Shown in pieces: positions 23,712 through 32,593 of a DNA stretch of 64,000 bases. Source of the stretch: Roseinatronobacter monicus (GTDB taxonomy: Bacteria; Pseudomonadota; Alphaproteobacteria; Rhodobacterales; Rhodobacteraceae); assembly GCF_006716865.1 (NCBI RefSeq), contig NZ_VFPT01000001.1, positions 3,219,001 to 3,283,000 on the forward strand, written 5' to 3'. The notes under the pieces are model-generated. The model saw only the letters and a list, made by a program, of their open reading frames with translations, searched no databases and was not told the origin of the DNA. The translations under genes were made by a program, and so were the position numbers. Positions within the stretch are counted from its first letter, which is position 1, and each line of letters opens with the position of its first letter.

Positions 23712-24658
23712 TGCGCCTGCAAATACGCAGCACAGCCTGACAGTGCGGCATAGTCATCTTCGACAATCGCCACAGGAAACCGCGTCACAAGGTCCGAAAA
23801 GCGGCCCATATCGGTAAAGGCAGACTCGAATCCGAACCGCTCCAGCCAGGGCGCGAAGGCACGCGCGACACCGCCGATGAAATACACCCCGCCAAACGGC
23901 AGCGTTATCAGGGCCAGATCAGCCGTGACATGCGCCAGCAGCCGCACGTAATGCCGCCCCGTTGCCTGCGCCAGCGCATCGCCCCCCTCCATCGCGGCCA
24001 TGATCTGCGCCGCATCAAAGGTTCTGCCGGTCTTTGCCTCTTGCGCGTGAAAGGCATAGAGGCGCGCCAGCCCTGCCCCCGACAGCACATCTTCGACCGA
24101 GGCGAAACCGCGCCGCGCGATCAGCCAATCCGCCAGCCGGTAATCCATATCACCGCGCAACGGCAGATGAATATGCCCCGCTTCAGCCGGGGGGACGATA
24201 TGGCCCGCGCCTGCCGCATAGACTGGGGCCGCGTTGACACCAGTGCCCAGCCCGATGACCAGTTTCGGCCCCGCTTCCGGGGTGCCTGTGCGCAGGCGGC
24301 GCAGATGCGTTTCGGGCAGATGTGCCAGCGCGTGACCCTGCGCCTGCAAGTCATTGAGCAAGGCAATTTCTGCCATGCCAGTGGCTTGCGCCAATGCGCT
24401 TGCGTCCACCTGCCAGCCCAGATTGGTCATTTCGGCCTGCGTGCCGCGCACTGGCCCTGCCAGCGCAATGGCGGCGCGTTCGGGCAGGGTGCGGTGACGT
24501 TCCAGAAACGCTTGCAGCACCGCATCAAGGCCCGAATACTCGGCATTGCGGAACCGCTCGGTCGAGGCGGCGACCAGTGTGCGCCCGCGGGCCAGTGCCA
24601 CGCGGGTATTCGTGCCGCCAACATCGGCCACTAGAACCGGGCTGTCACGCTCTGCCAT
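23708..24658 (-). CDS. glk: Glucokinase
   Basis: A 316-residue ROK-independent (Glk-type) glucokinase that phosphorylates glucose released by the neighbouring glucosidases. The N-terminal phosphate-binding loop VADVGGTNTRVAL is at about residues 9-21. ALAGPVRG and LLNDLQAQG are typical, and the second phosphate loop GLGTGVNAAPVY and EAGHIHLPL (glucose contact) follow. GGVYFIGGVARAF is near the C-terminus. The ATG at 24658 has a GAGG 5 bases upstream; an in-frame TTG 15 bases upstream overlaps the upstream bgl stop. It is the last gene of the minus-strand LacI-regulator/bgl/glk series. Confidence 0.92.
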   Translation of the reverse strand: MAERDSPVLVADVGGTNTRVALARGRTLVAASTERFRNAEYSGLDAVLQAFLERHRTLPERAAIALAGPVRGTQAEMTNLGWQVDASALAQATGMAEIALLNDLQAQGHALAHLPETHLRRLRTGTPEAGPKLVIGLGTGVNAAPVYAAGAGHIVPPAEAGHIHLPLRGDMDYRLADWLIARRGFASVEDVLSGAGLARLYAFHAQEAKTGRTFDAAQIMAAMEGGDALAQATGRHYVRLLAHVTADLALITLPFGGVYFIGGVARAFAPWLERFGFESAFTDMGRFSDLVTRFPVAIVEDDYAALSGCAAYLQAH

Positions 24659-24669
24659 CAAAACCTCGT

Positions 24670-25995
24670 TCAATCTCGCGCCAATGCGGCGCGCAGGGCG
24701 TGATACGACGCTTTCGGACGGCGCTGCAAGGTTTCAAAATCGACATGAACAAGGCCAAAGCGCTTCTCATAGCCAAGCGCCCATTCGTAATTGTCCATCA
24801 ATGACCAGATAATATAGCCTTTTAGCGGCACGCCTTCAGCAATCGCGCGCTGCACTTCGGCCAGATGGGTGTTGAGATACGCAATCCGGGCCGTGTCTGG
24901 CGTGTCCGGTGTGTCAGGGTTGGCCATGCCGTTTTCGGTAACATAGAGCGGCAGATCACCGGTGTAATTGTCGCGCGCGAAACGCAGGAAATGATGCAGC
25001 CCTTCGGGGCAGATTTCCCAGCCCATCTGCGTTTGCGGCAGATCGCCGACATGTTCGGACAGGTTGGGCCATGCGCCGGGGGCATGGGCGATGCGCTTGC
25101 AGGTGTAGTAGTTCAGGCCAAGCCAATCCAGCGGTTGGCGGATCAGCGCCATATCATCTTGCCAGCCTGCGGGCATATGCGGGCCAAGCCCTTCAAGCAC
25201 ATCCTCGGGGTATGCGCCTTTGAACATCGCGCCCAGAAACCAGCGGTTGTAAATCCCGTCATAACGCGTGGCGGCGGCGCGGTCTTGGGCACTGTCGGTC
25301 AGGGGCAAGGAATACTCGAAATTACACACGGCCCCCAGATTGGGCATGTTCAGGTCGCGCATCACCTGAATGGCGCGCCCATGCGCCAGACCAATGTGAT
25401 GCATGGCGCGCGCGGTGGCGCGAATATCGCGCAGGCCGGGCGCATGCTGGCCCATGAAATGCGACAGCCAGCCCACGCACCACGGCTCATTTATCGGGGC
25501 GGCGGACCAGATGCGGTCGCCGATCCGCTCGCACAGCACCTGCGTGTAGTCGGCGAACCAGTCAGCAATATCGCGGTTGCGCCATCCGCCCAGATCAGCC
25601 AGCGGCGAGGGGAGTTCCCAGTGATACAGCGTCAGGGCGGGTTTCAGCCCCCGTTCCAGCATCCCGTCCACCAGCCGGTCATAGAAATCCAGCCCTTCGG
25701 CATTTACCGGCCCGCGCCCCTCTGGCAAGACCCGCGCCCATGAGGTCGAGAAGCGGTAGATGTCAAAGCCCGCATCCGCGATCAGGTCCAGATCCTGCGG
25801 CCAATGCTCATAATGCCCACAAGCCCGCGCGCCATTCTCGGCGCGCACCACATTGCCGGGGGTGGCGGCGAAATCGTCCCAATGGGTGCGTCCGGCATTG
25901 CCAAACCCGTGCCCTTCGATCTGATAGGACGAAGTGGCGGTGCCAAACTGGAAATCGGCCGGAAAATCGGCGCGGGTAAAGTTGAGCGCGCTCAT
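24670..25995 (-). CDS. bglA: Beta-glucosidase, glycoside hydrolase family 1
   Basis: A 441-residue GH1 enzyme that hydrolyses beta-glucosides or related aryl/disaccharide substrates in the cytoplasm. Catalytic residues are the acid/base E170 in SAAPINEPWC and the nucleophile E354 in LYVTENGMAN. Substrate-site landmarks are FGTATSSYQIEG (10-22 region), RFSTSWARVLPEG and YIIWSLMDNYEWALGYEKRFG near the C-terminus. No signal peptide is seen. It overlaps the upstream regulator gene by 4 bases, and glk follows. The mixed alpha/beta theme (alpha-glucoside importer in the divergent operon) is common in Rhodobacterales agl loci. Confidence 0.92.
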   Translation of the reverse strand: MSALNFTRADFPADFQFGTATSSYQIEGHGFGNAGRTHWDDFAATPGNVVRAENGARACGHYEHWPQDLDLIADAGFDIYRFSTSWARVLPEGRGPVNAEGLDFYDRLVDGMLERGLKPALTLYHWELPSPLADLGGWRNRDIADWFADYTQVLCERIGDRIWSAAPINEPWCVGWLSHFMGQHAPGLRDIRATARAMHHIGLAHGRAIQVMRDLNMPNLGAVCNFEYSLPLTDSAQDRAAATRYDGIYNRWFLGAMFKGAYPEDVLEGLGPHMPAGWQDDMALIRQPLDWLGLNYYTCKRIAHAPGAWPNLSEHVGDLPQTQMGWEICPEGLHHFLRFARDNYTGDLPLYVTENGMANPDTPDTPDTARIAYLNTHLAEVQRAIAEGVPLKGYIIWSLMDNYEWALGYEKRFGLVHVDFETLQRRPKASYHALRAALARD

Positions 25996-27023
25996 TGCGA
26001 CGCAGGCCCGGTCGAGGCACCCAGCACCAATGACGCTTCCATCAACTCGGTCAGAGGGCCACTGCCGGGGTCCGTCACCAGTTGCAGCAACATCATTGCC
26101 GCGCGGCGCCCCGCTTCGCGGACCGACGATTGCGTGGCGGTAAACATTGGCACATCTCCATCATTGGGCAGGTAGGACAATTCGTCATCATGGGTGACAA
26201 CCGAGACATCGCGCCCCAGTTTCAACCCAAGATCGGACAATCCGCGCCGCACCCCGTAAGCCACGATCATGGATGACGCCAGAAACGCAGTGGGCGGTTC
26301 GGGCAGTTGCATCATTTCCTGCGCGGCACGGTATCCGTAGGGTTCGGTCATTTCGGCCTGACGCATCAGCATGGGGTCCGACTCAAGCCCTGCCCCTGCC
26401 AGCGCTTCCAGATAGCCCTTGCGGCGGCGGTCTGCGAAATCCATGTCTTCCAGACCATTCACCAGCGCTATGCGCCGATGCCCGAAATCAATCAGGAATT
26501 GTGTGGCGCGGTGAAACGAGCGCTGGTTGTTGATGTCGATCCACGAATAGGGCGCAGAGACATTGGTGGTGCGCCCATGGATCAGAAACGGAATGCCCAA
26601 CTTTATCAGCATATCAACGCGCGGATCATGCACGCGCGGGCCATGCACAATAATCCCGTCCACCGCGCCGCGTGAAACCAGATTGTCATAAGCACTTGCT
26701 TCGTCTGAATCGGCCACGACACGCAGGATCATTTCATAGCCTGCGCGCGAATACACTTCGCCTGCACCGGCAATGAAATCGGCAAAGATGGGGTTCACGA
26801 TTTCATGGCTGGTCGACAGGGGAATCACATGTCCTATGGCCTGTGCGCGCCCAGTTGCCAAACTTTTGGCGCGGGTGTTGGGGTGGTAGTTGGCCCGGAT
26901 CGCGGCATCCCGTACCCGCTCGCGCGTGGTTGCGTTGACTTCGGGAAAGCCATTGAGCGCACGGCTGACAGTCGTCGGCGACAGGCCGAGCGATGCCGCA
27001 AGCTGTTTCAGTGTTACGCCCAT
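25992..27023 (-). CDS. aglR: LacI family transcriptional regulator (AglR-like)
   Basis: A 343-residue LacI/GalR regulator. The N-terminal helix-turn-helix VTLKQLAASLGLSPTTVSRALNG spans two short blocks at residues 3-25, followed by the hinge TRERVRDAAIRANYHPN. The effector domain is of periplasmic-binding-protein type (HVIPLSTSHEIVNPIFADFI, IDGIIVHGPRVHDPR, ALVNGLEDMDFADRR). It heads the minus-strand bgl-glk genes and is divergent from aglEFGAK, so it is the natural regulator of both. A glucoside or trehalose-type inducer is inferred from the neighbours. Two dyads in the 271-base divergent region could be its operators. Confidence 0.85.
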   Translation of the reverse strand: MGVTLKQLAASLGLSPTTVSRALNGFPEVNATTRERVRDAAIRANYHPNTRAKSLATGRAQAIGHVIPLSTSHEIVNPIFADFIAGAGEVYSRAGYEMILRVVADSDEASAYDNLVSRGAVDGIIVHGPRVHDPRVDMLIKLGIPFLIHGRTTNVSAPYSWIDINNQRSFHRATQFLIDFGHRRIALVNGLEDMDFADRRRKGYLEALAGAGLESDPMLMRQAEMTEPYGYRAAQEMMQLPEPPTAFLASSMIVAYGVRRGLSDLGLKLGRDVSVVTHDDELSYLPNDGDVPMFTATQSSVREAGRRAAMMLLQLVTDPGSGPLTELMEASLVLGASTGPASQ

Positions 27024-27029
27024 GATTTG

Positions 27030-27045
27030 TTCAAACCGTGTTGAA
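27030..27045. promoter_or_regulatory. Imperfect palindrome near the aglR start, possible auto-operator
   Basis: TTCAAACCGTGTTGAA has six complementary pairs out of eight around a central CG, typical of LacI-family half-sites. It lies 7 bases from the aglR start codon on the divergent side, where binding would block aglR transcription. Confidence 0.4.
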
Positions 27046-27205
27046 TCATGTGAACAGTTTACGGAAAACTCAGGCGGTGAAAAGGGGGTATATTTTCCGA
27101 CGGCTTTGCTGCGTGTGCGAAAAGCCCCAACAAATACATGCGATTTGCAACAAAATCATTTGACAGAAAGTTCATGTTCCGCCAACGTGCCAAAATCCAA
27201 AGCGG

Positions 27206-27225
27206 TTTGGGAAATCGATTCCAAA
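27206..27225. promoter_or_regulatory. Imperfect palindrome upstream of aglE, possible AglR operator
   Basis: TTTGGGAAATCGATTCCAAA has a perfect AATCGATT core and outer TTTGG/CCAAA half-sites. It resembles LacI-type operators with a central CG. It lies 70 bases before the aglE ATG. A TTGACA-like element lies at 27161-27166, so the dyad would be downstream of the transcription start or overlapping it. Confidence 0.5.
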
Positions 27226-27294
27226 CTGCTGGGATGCTGATCAGCACACGCTTAAAAAATGTGCGAAACAACGAGTCAACCTTGGGAGGATGAC

Positions 27295-28647
27295 ATGAAA
27301 TCCAGACTTTACGCAGGCGTTGCGACGCTTGCCTTGCTCGCCGGTGGTGCGCATGCACAAGACCTGATTGTGGAGCCGGGGACAGAGGGCTTCAACTGGG
27401 ACAGCTTCGAGGCATTTTCTGAAGAACATGATTTTTCGGGCGAAACACTGACCATTACTGGCCCTTGGACAGGTGAAGACGGGCGTATGGTGCAAAACAC
27501 CCTCGCCTATTTTGCCGAGGCCACCGGTGCGACAGTGAATTACTCCGGCTCTGACAGCTTCGAGCAGGACATCGTGATCGCCATTCAGGCCAACTCCGCA
27601 CCCAATCTGGCCGTTTTCCCGCAGCCGGGCCTTGCGGCAGACATGGCCGCACGCGGTGCGCTATCGCCCTTGGGCGAAGAGACGGCTGAGTGGATGATGG
27701 AGAACTACGCCGCAGGACAATCTTGGGTTGATCTGGGCAGCTTCGAGAATCCCGAAGGCGAGACAGAGATGTTCGGCTTTTTCTACAAGGTCGATGTGAA
27801 ATCACTGGTCTGGTACAGCCCCGAGCAATTCGATGAAATGGGCTATGACATTCCGGAAACACTGGAAGACCTGAAAACGCTGTCACAACAGATCGTCGAT
27901 GATGGCGGCACACCGTGGTGCATTGGTCTGGGGTCAGGTGCCGCGACAGGCTGGCCCGCGACCGACTGGGTCGAAGACATGATGCTGCGCCTGCATGACC
28001 CTGAAATCTATGACCAGTGGGTCACGAACGAGCTGCCTTTCAATTCGCCCGAAGTAATCGAAGCGATTGAAGCATATGGCGAATTTGTGCGCACCGAAGG
28101 CTGGGCGCAGGGTGGCCCCGAAGCGGCGGCAACCACCGATTTCCGCGACAGCCCCGGTGGCCTGTTCCAGATTCCGCCAGATTGCTACATGCACAAGCAG
28201 GCGTCATTCATTCCGACCTTCTTCCCTGAAGGGTCCGAATATGGCGCAGATTATGACTTCTTCTACTTCCCTTCATCGAGCGAGGCTGATCTGGGTGATC
28301 CGGTGCTGGGTGCAGGCACATTGTTTGCCATCACCGATGACAGCCCTGCGGCACGCGGCTTGATCGAGTTCTTCAAGACGCCCATCGCGCATGAAGTCTG
28401 GATGGCGCAGTCTGGCTTTTTGACACCGCATTCGGGCGTCAATCTGGATGTATTCTCATCCGATGCCCTGCGGGCGATGAATGAAATCCTGCTGGCGGCC
28501 ACCACCTTCCGCTTCGACGCATCCGACCTGATGCCGGGCGAGATTGGCGCAGGCGCATTCTGGACAGGGATGGTGGATTACACCACCCAAGGCGGCGCGG
28601 AAGGCGTTGCCAACATGATCCAGGATCGCTGGGACGCGATGCGCTAG
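27295..28647 (+). CDS. aglE: Alpha-glucoside ABC transporter substrate-binding protein AglE
   Basis: A 450-residue periplasmic binding protein of the extracellular solute-binding type 1 family. The signal peptide is MKSRLYAGVATLALLAGGAHA with cleavage after AHA. The mature part begins QDLIVEPG. Landmarks: GFNWDSFEAF, LTITGPWTGEDG, FGFFYKVDVKSLVWYSP, CIGLGSGAATGWPATDWVED, and GALFAITDD-like GTLFAITDDSPAARGL. It binds alpha-glucosides (maltose, sucrose, trehalose type) and delivers them to AglFG. The ATG with RBS gggaggatgac is preferred over an in-frame ATG 36 bases upstream, which would add residues before the signal peptide. Confidence 0.92.
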   Translation: MKSRLYAGVATLALLAGGAHAQDLIVEPGTEGFNWDSFEAFSEEHDFSGETLTITGPWTGEDGRMVQNTLAYFAEATGATVNYSGSDSFEQDIVIAIQANSAPNLAVFPQPGLAADMAARGALSPLGEETAEWMMENYAAGQSWVDLGSFENPEGETEMFGFFYKVDVKSLVWYSPEQFDEMGYDIPETLEDLKTLSQQIVDDGGTPWCIGLGSGAATGWPATDWVEDMMLRLHDPEIYDQWVTNELPFNSPEVIEAIEAYGEFVRTEGWAQGGPEAAATTDFRDSPGGLFQIPPDCYMHKQASFIPTFFPEGSEYGADYDFFYFPSSSEADLGDPVLGAGTLFAITDDSPAARGLIEFFKTPIAHEVWMAQSGFLTPHSGVNLDVFSSDALRAMNEILLAATTFRFDASDLMPGEIGAGAFWTGMVDYTTQGGAEGVANMIQDRWDAMR

Positions 28648-28660
28648 GGCGCGCAAAATT

Positions 28661-28692
28661 CAGACAGGGCCGCGCACAAGCGGCCCTGTCTG
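28661..28692 (+). terminator. Stem-loop between aglE and aglF
   Basis: A perfect 13-bp inverted repeat (CAGACAGGGCCGC / GCGGCCCTGTCTG) with a 6-base loop lies 14 bases after the aglE stop. There is no T-tract, so it probably acts as a partial terminator or 3' stabiliser that keeps the binding protein more abundant than the permeases, as is usual in ABC importer operons. Confidence 0.7.
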
Positions 28693-28766
28693 CATGATAC
28701 ATTCAATCTTTCATAAAGACTGCGCGTGGCCATGGTGAAACCCACCGGCCCACAGGGAGGGGATAA

Positions 28767-29744
28767 ATGTCACCAGTCATTCAGGGGATATTGACCATCA
28801 TCATTGGTGTCGGGGGGTGCGTGGGGTATTTCTACTTCTCGAACATGCTGCTCGACAAGGTGATCTTCCCGGCGAGAGGGCCAAATACAGGGCGCAATAT
28901 CAACCGTGCCAATCAAGTGCGCCCGTGGCTGTTTCTGTTTCCGGCCATGTTCGCGTTGGGGCTGTATCTGGCCTATCCGGTGGTGGGGTCTTTCTGGCGG
29001 TCAATGTTCGACCGCTCTGGGGCGAATTTCATCGGGTTGGGCAACTATGTCGCGCTGTTTGCCGAAGGCAGCTTTCGCACAGCGGTGTTGAACAACCTGC
29101 TCTGGGTGTTGTTCGTGCCTGCGATGGCGACCTTTCTGGGGCTGCTGGTCGCGCAACTGACCGACCGGCTGAGTTGGGGCAATATCGCCAAATCCCTGAT
29201 CTTCATGCCGATGGCCATTTCCTTTGTCGGCGCATCGCTGATCTGGAAATTTGTCTATTCCGCCAATCCCGATATCGGCATCATCAACTCGATCCGCGAT
29301 TCAATGGGCATGACCGTTCTCGACCCGCTGCAAATTCGGTTCTGGAACAACTTTCTGCTGATGTTCATTCTGGTCTGGATTCAGACTGGCTTTGCGATGG
29401 TTATTCTATCGGCTGCCCTGCGCGGCATTCCCGAAGAAACCATCGAAGCTGCGATCATTGACGGGGCAAACCCGTTTCAGGTGTTTTTCAAGATCAAAGT
29501 CCCGCAGATCATGGGCACGATTGTGGTGGTCTGGACGACGATCACTATTCTGGTGCTCAAGGTGTTCGACATCGTCTACACCATGACGGGCGGCAATTTC
29601 GGCACGCATATCCTGCCCAGTTACATGATGACCTACATGTTCCGCGATGACGGTCGGGCGACGGCTGTGGCCTTCGTGATCATGCTTCTGGTGCTGCCGG
29701 TTATGATCTGGAACATCCGCCAAGCGCGCAACGAAATGCGCTGA
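28767..29744 (+). CDS. aglF: Alpha-glucoside ABC transporter permease AglF
   Basis: A 325-residue permease of the MalF type. The N-terminal ~45 residues form an extra membrane segment (VIQGILTIIIGVGGCVGYF), then ~6 more spans. The conserved cytoplasmic EAA-type loop is EETIEAAIIDGANPFQVFFKIKVPQI (in two blocks, about residues 220-245), which contacts the AglK ATPase. It begins 119 bases after aglE, past the stem-loop, and 14 bases before aglG. The start has an RBS (gggagggg) upstream. Confidence 0.9.
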   Translation: MSPVIQGILTIIIGVGGCVGYFYFSNMLLDKVIFPARGPNTGRNINRANQVRPWLFLFPAMFALGLYLAYPVVGSFWRSMFDRSGANFIGLGNYVALFAEGSFRTAVLNNLLWVLFVPAMATFLGLLVAQLTDRLSWGNIAKSLIFMPMAISFVGASLIWKFVYSANPDIGIINSIRDSMGMTVLDPLQIRFWNNFLLMFILVWIQTGFAMVILSAALRGIPEETIEAAIIDGANPFQVFFKIKVPQIMGTIVVVWTTITILVLKVFDIVYTMTGGNFGTHILPSYMMTYMFRDDGRATAVAFVIMLLVLPVMIWNIRQARNEMR

Positions 29745-29758
29745 GGGAAGGGCAAGAC

Positions 29759-30910
29759 ATGGACAATATTGCAGGACAGAATAAGGGCGGAAAGCTTGCG
29801 GTCAATATCACGGTCATCATTCTGGTGCTGCTGTGGCTGTTGCCGACAATCGGGCTGTTTGTGTCATCCTTTCGGGACCGCGACCAGATTTCGAATTCCG
29901 GCTGGTGGCAGGCGCCCTTCGCGGTCGATCTGAATTTCCGCGCCCGTGTCGCAGCCGATGACGCGCGACAGGAAGGCGACATTTTCGTGCTCGAAGGCAA
30001 TGTTTTCGCGGACCCCAGCCTGTCAGCCCGCTTTCCTGACGCGGAAGGGGTTGTCGCAGCATATGGCACGCGCGCCGTGGCCCCGGATGAATTTGCCCCC
30101 GGCGAGGTGTCGGAACTGCGCACAGGCGGCACAGTTGTTGTGAACCGCGATGGGACATACCGCGTCGAATCGCCCGAAGAAATAGCGCGCGGTCCAACCC
30201 TGTATTTCGAGGCCCGAACGCCGCCGCGATTTACGCTCGCCAATTACGAAACCGTGCTGCGCGCAGATGGCATGGATCGCGCCTTTATCAATACGCTGAC
30301 AGTAACCATACCAGCCACGATCATTCCGATTCTGATTGCGGCATTCGCGGCCTATGCGCTGGCATGGATGGATTTCCCCGGTCGGGGGCTGCTGATTGCG
30401 GCTGTGGTGGGGTTGCTGGTCGTGCCGTTGCAACTGGCGTTGGTGCCGTTGTTATCGCTGCACACCAATATCGGCATAGGGCAAAGTTTCTTAGGCATAT
30501 GGCTGGCACATACGGGGTTCGGGTTGCCCTTGGCGGTGTATCTGTTGCGAAATTATATGGTCGGATTGCCCCGCGATATCATTGAATCGGCCAAGGTCGA
30601 TGGCGCGACGGACTTCCAGATCTTCGTGCGCATCATCCTGCCGCTCAGTTTTCCGGCACTTGCCTCTTTCGCCATCTTCCAGTTCCTGTGGACATGGAAT
30701 GACCTGCTGGTGGCAAAAGTATTCTTGCCATCGGGCGCAGAATCTCAGGTCATGACGGTGAAGATTGCCGATGACCTGCTGGGCTCTCGTGGGGGGGATT
30801 GGGGCATTCTGGCCACTGCGGCCTTTGTCTCGATCGCGGTGCCGCTGGTCGTCTTCTTCACAATGCAACGCTATCTGGTGCGCGGTCTGCTGGCCGGCTC
30901 CGTCAAGTAA
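29759..30910 (+). CDS. aglG: Alpha-glucoside ABC transporter permease AglG
   Basis: A 383-residue permease of the MalG type. After the first membrane span (VNITVIILVLLWLLPTIGLF) there is a ~110-residue periplasmic insertion (about residues 40-165) before the next spans, making it about 100 residues longer than common MalG. The EAA loop is PRDIIESAKVDGATDFQIF. The C-terminus MQRYLVRGLLAGSVK is the family ending. Together with AglF it forms the channel. Known AglG proteins share a long loop, so it may contact AglE or the sugar. It starts 14 bases after aglF. Confidence 0.9.
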   Translation: MDNIAGQNKGGKLAVNITVIILVLLWLLPTIGLFVSSFRDRDQISNSGWWQAPFAVDLNFRARVAADDARQEGDIFVLEGNVFADPSLSARFPDAEGVVAAYGTRAVAPDEFAPGEVSELRTGGTVVVNRDGTYRVESPEEIARGPTLYFEARTPPRFTLANYETVLRADGMDRAFINTLTVTIPATIIPILIAAFAAYALAWMDFPGRGLLIAAVVGLLVVPLQLALVPLLSLHTNIGIGQSFLGIWLAHTGFGLPLAVYLLRNYMVGLPRDIIESAKVDGATDFQIFVRIILPLSFPALASFAIFQFLWTWNDLLVAKVFLPSGAESQVMTVKIADDLLGSRGGDWGILATAAFVSIAVPLVVFFTMQRYLVRGLLAGSVK

Positions 30911-30921
30911 GGACAATATTC

Positions 30922-32574
30922 GTGAGTGCACAAACCCTGTTGCAGCCCGAACAAGGGCTGGAGCTTTATCCCGACTGGTGGCGCGGCGCGGTGATCTATC
31001 AGATCTACCCCCGCAGCTTTCAAGACAGCAATGGCGACGGTATCGGCGATCTGCGCGGAATCGTGGAACGCCTGCCTTACATCGCCAGTCTTGGCGTCGA
31101 TGTCATCTGGATCAGCCCGTTCTTCACCTCTCCGATGAAGGATTTTGGCTATGATGTGTCGGATTACTGCGATGTGGACCCGATGTTCGGCACATTGTCG
31201 GATTTCGACGCGCTGGTGGCGACAGCGCATAAGCTGGGCATAAAGGTGTTGATTGATCTGGTGTTGTCGCATTCCTCGGACCAGCATCCGTGGTTTAAGG
31301 AAAGCCGTTCCAGCCGCGACAACCCCAGATCGAACTGGTATGTCTGGGCCGATGCCAAGCCAGATGGCACGCCGCCCAATAACTGGCTGTCCATATTTGG
31401 TGGCTCGGCCTGGGCGTGGGACGCGACGCGCCTGCAATATTACCTGCACAACTTCCTAGCGTCGCAGCCCGATCTGAACTTTCACGAATCGGCTGTGCAG
31501 GAAGAATTGCTGAATATTGCGCGGTTCTGGCTGGAACGTGGGGTCAACGGGTTCCGTCTGGATACGATCAACTTCTACGTCCACGACTATGACCTGCGCG
31601 ACAACCCGCCCCTGCCACCGGAGCGGCGCAATGCCTCCATCGCGCCTGCGGTGAACCCGTATAACCATCAAGAACATATCTACGACAAGAACCGCCCCGA
31701 AAATCTGGAATTCCTGCGCCGTTTTCGCGCAGTTCTGGACACATATGACGCCGCTGCCGTGGGCGAGGTGGGTGATGCGCAGCGCGGCCTAGAGATTTTG
31801 GGCGAATACACATCGGGCGGCGACAAGGTGCAGATGTGCTACGCGTTCGAGTTTCTGGCAGCGGATGTCCCATCGGCTGCGCGCATTGCAGCCGTGCTGC
31901 GCCATATGGACCATGTCGCCCCCGAAGGCTGGGCATGCTGGGCGTTTTCCAACCATGACGTCATGCGCCATGTCACCCGCTGGGACTTGTCGCCTGCGGC
32001 ATCCCGCGTTTACGCAACCTTGATGATGTGCATGCGCGGGTCGGTCTGTCTGTATCAGGGCGAGGAGTTGGGCCTGCAAGAAGCGGATTTGCATTTCGAT
32101 GACCTGCAAGACCCGTATGGCATTCAGTTCTGGCCCGAATACAAGGGCCGCGACGGGTGTCGCACACCGATGGTCTGGACGGCGGATTACCAGAATGGGG
32201 GCTTCTCTGGCGGCAAGCCGTGGTTGCCAGTCGCACGCGAGCATCTGGGGCTAGCAGTCGATGCGCAAGAGCGCGCGCCAGATGCGTTGCTGCACCATTA
32301 CCGCCGGGCGATTGCCTTTCGTCAGGCGCACCGCGCACTGGGTCGGGGCAGTATGCGCAACTTGCATGTCTCGGGCGATGTGCTGTCTTTCTTCCGCGAG
32401 GAGGCGGGGGAAGAGCTGTTCTGTGCGTTCAACCTGAGCCACGACCCCGCCACGCTGTATTTGCCAGAGGGGAACTGGGTCACAGTCGGGCAGGAATTGA
32501 ACAGCTCTGGTCCGGGCGAGGACGGACTGGTGCATCTGGGACCATGGCAGCCTTGTCTGGTCGTCAAAAGATAA
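30922..32574 (+). CDS. aglA: Alpha-glucosidase AglA, glycoside hydrolase family 13
   Basis: A 550-residue cytoplasmic GH13 enzyme that splits imported alpha-glucosides. Catalytic residues: nucleophile D214 in GFRLDTINFY, acid/base E282 in AAAVGEVGD, and transition-state stabiliser D346 in FSNHDVMRH. Region I is DLVLSHSSDQHPWF. YQIYPRSFQDSNGDGIGDL is the N-terminal GH13 block. The likely start is GTG at 30922, 12 bases after the aglG stop; a longer frame would extend into aglG. It would feed glucose to the glk gene on the opposite strand. Confidence 0.9.
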   Translation: MSAQTLLQPEQGLELYPDWWRGAVIYQIYPRSFQDSNGDGIGDLRGIVERLPYIASLGVDVIWISPFFTSPMKDFGYDVSDYCDVDPMFGTLSDFDALVATAHKLGIKVLIDLVLSHSSDQHPWFKESRSSRDNPRSNWYVWADAKPDGTPPNNWLSIFGGSAWAWDATRLQYYLHNFLASQPDLNFHESAVQEELLNIARFWLERGVNGFRLDTINFYVHDYDLRDNPPLPPERRNASIAPAVNPYNHQEHIYDKNRPENLEFLRRFRAVLDTYDAAAVGEVGDAQRGLEILGEYTSGGDKVQMCYAFEFLAADVPSAARIAAVLRHMDHVAPEGWACWAFSNHDVMRHVTRWDLSPAASRVYATLMMCMRGSVCLYQGEELGLQEADLHFDDLQDPYGIQFWPEYKGRDGCRTPMVWTADYQNGGFSGGKPWLPVAREHLGLAVDAQERAPDALLHHYRRAIAFRQAHRALGRGSMRNLHVSGDVLSFFREEAGEELFCAFNLSHDPATLYLPEGNWVTVGQELNSSGPGEDGLVHLGPWQPCLVVKR

Positions 32575-32593
32575 CAACAAGGGAGGAGACACC

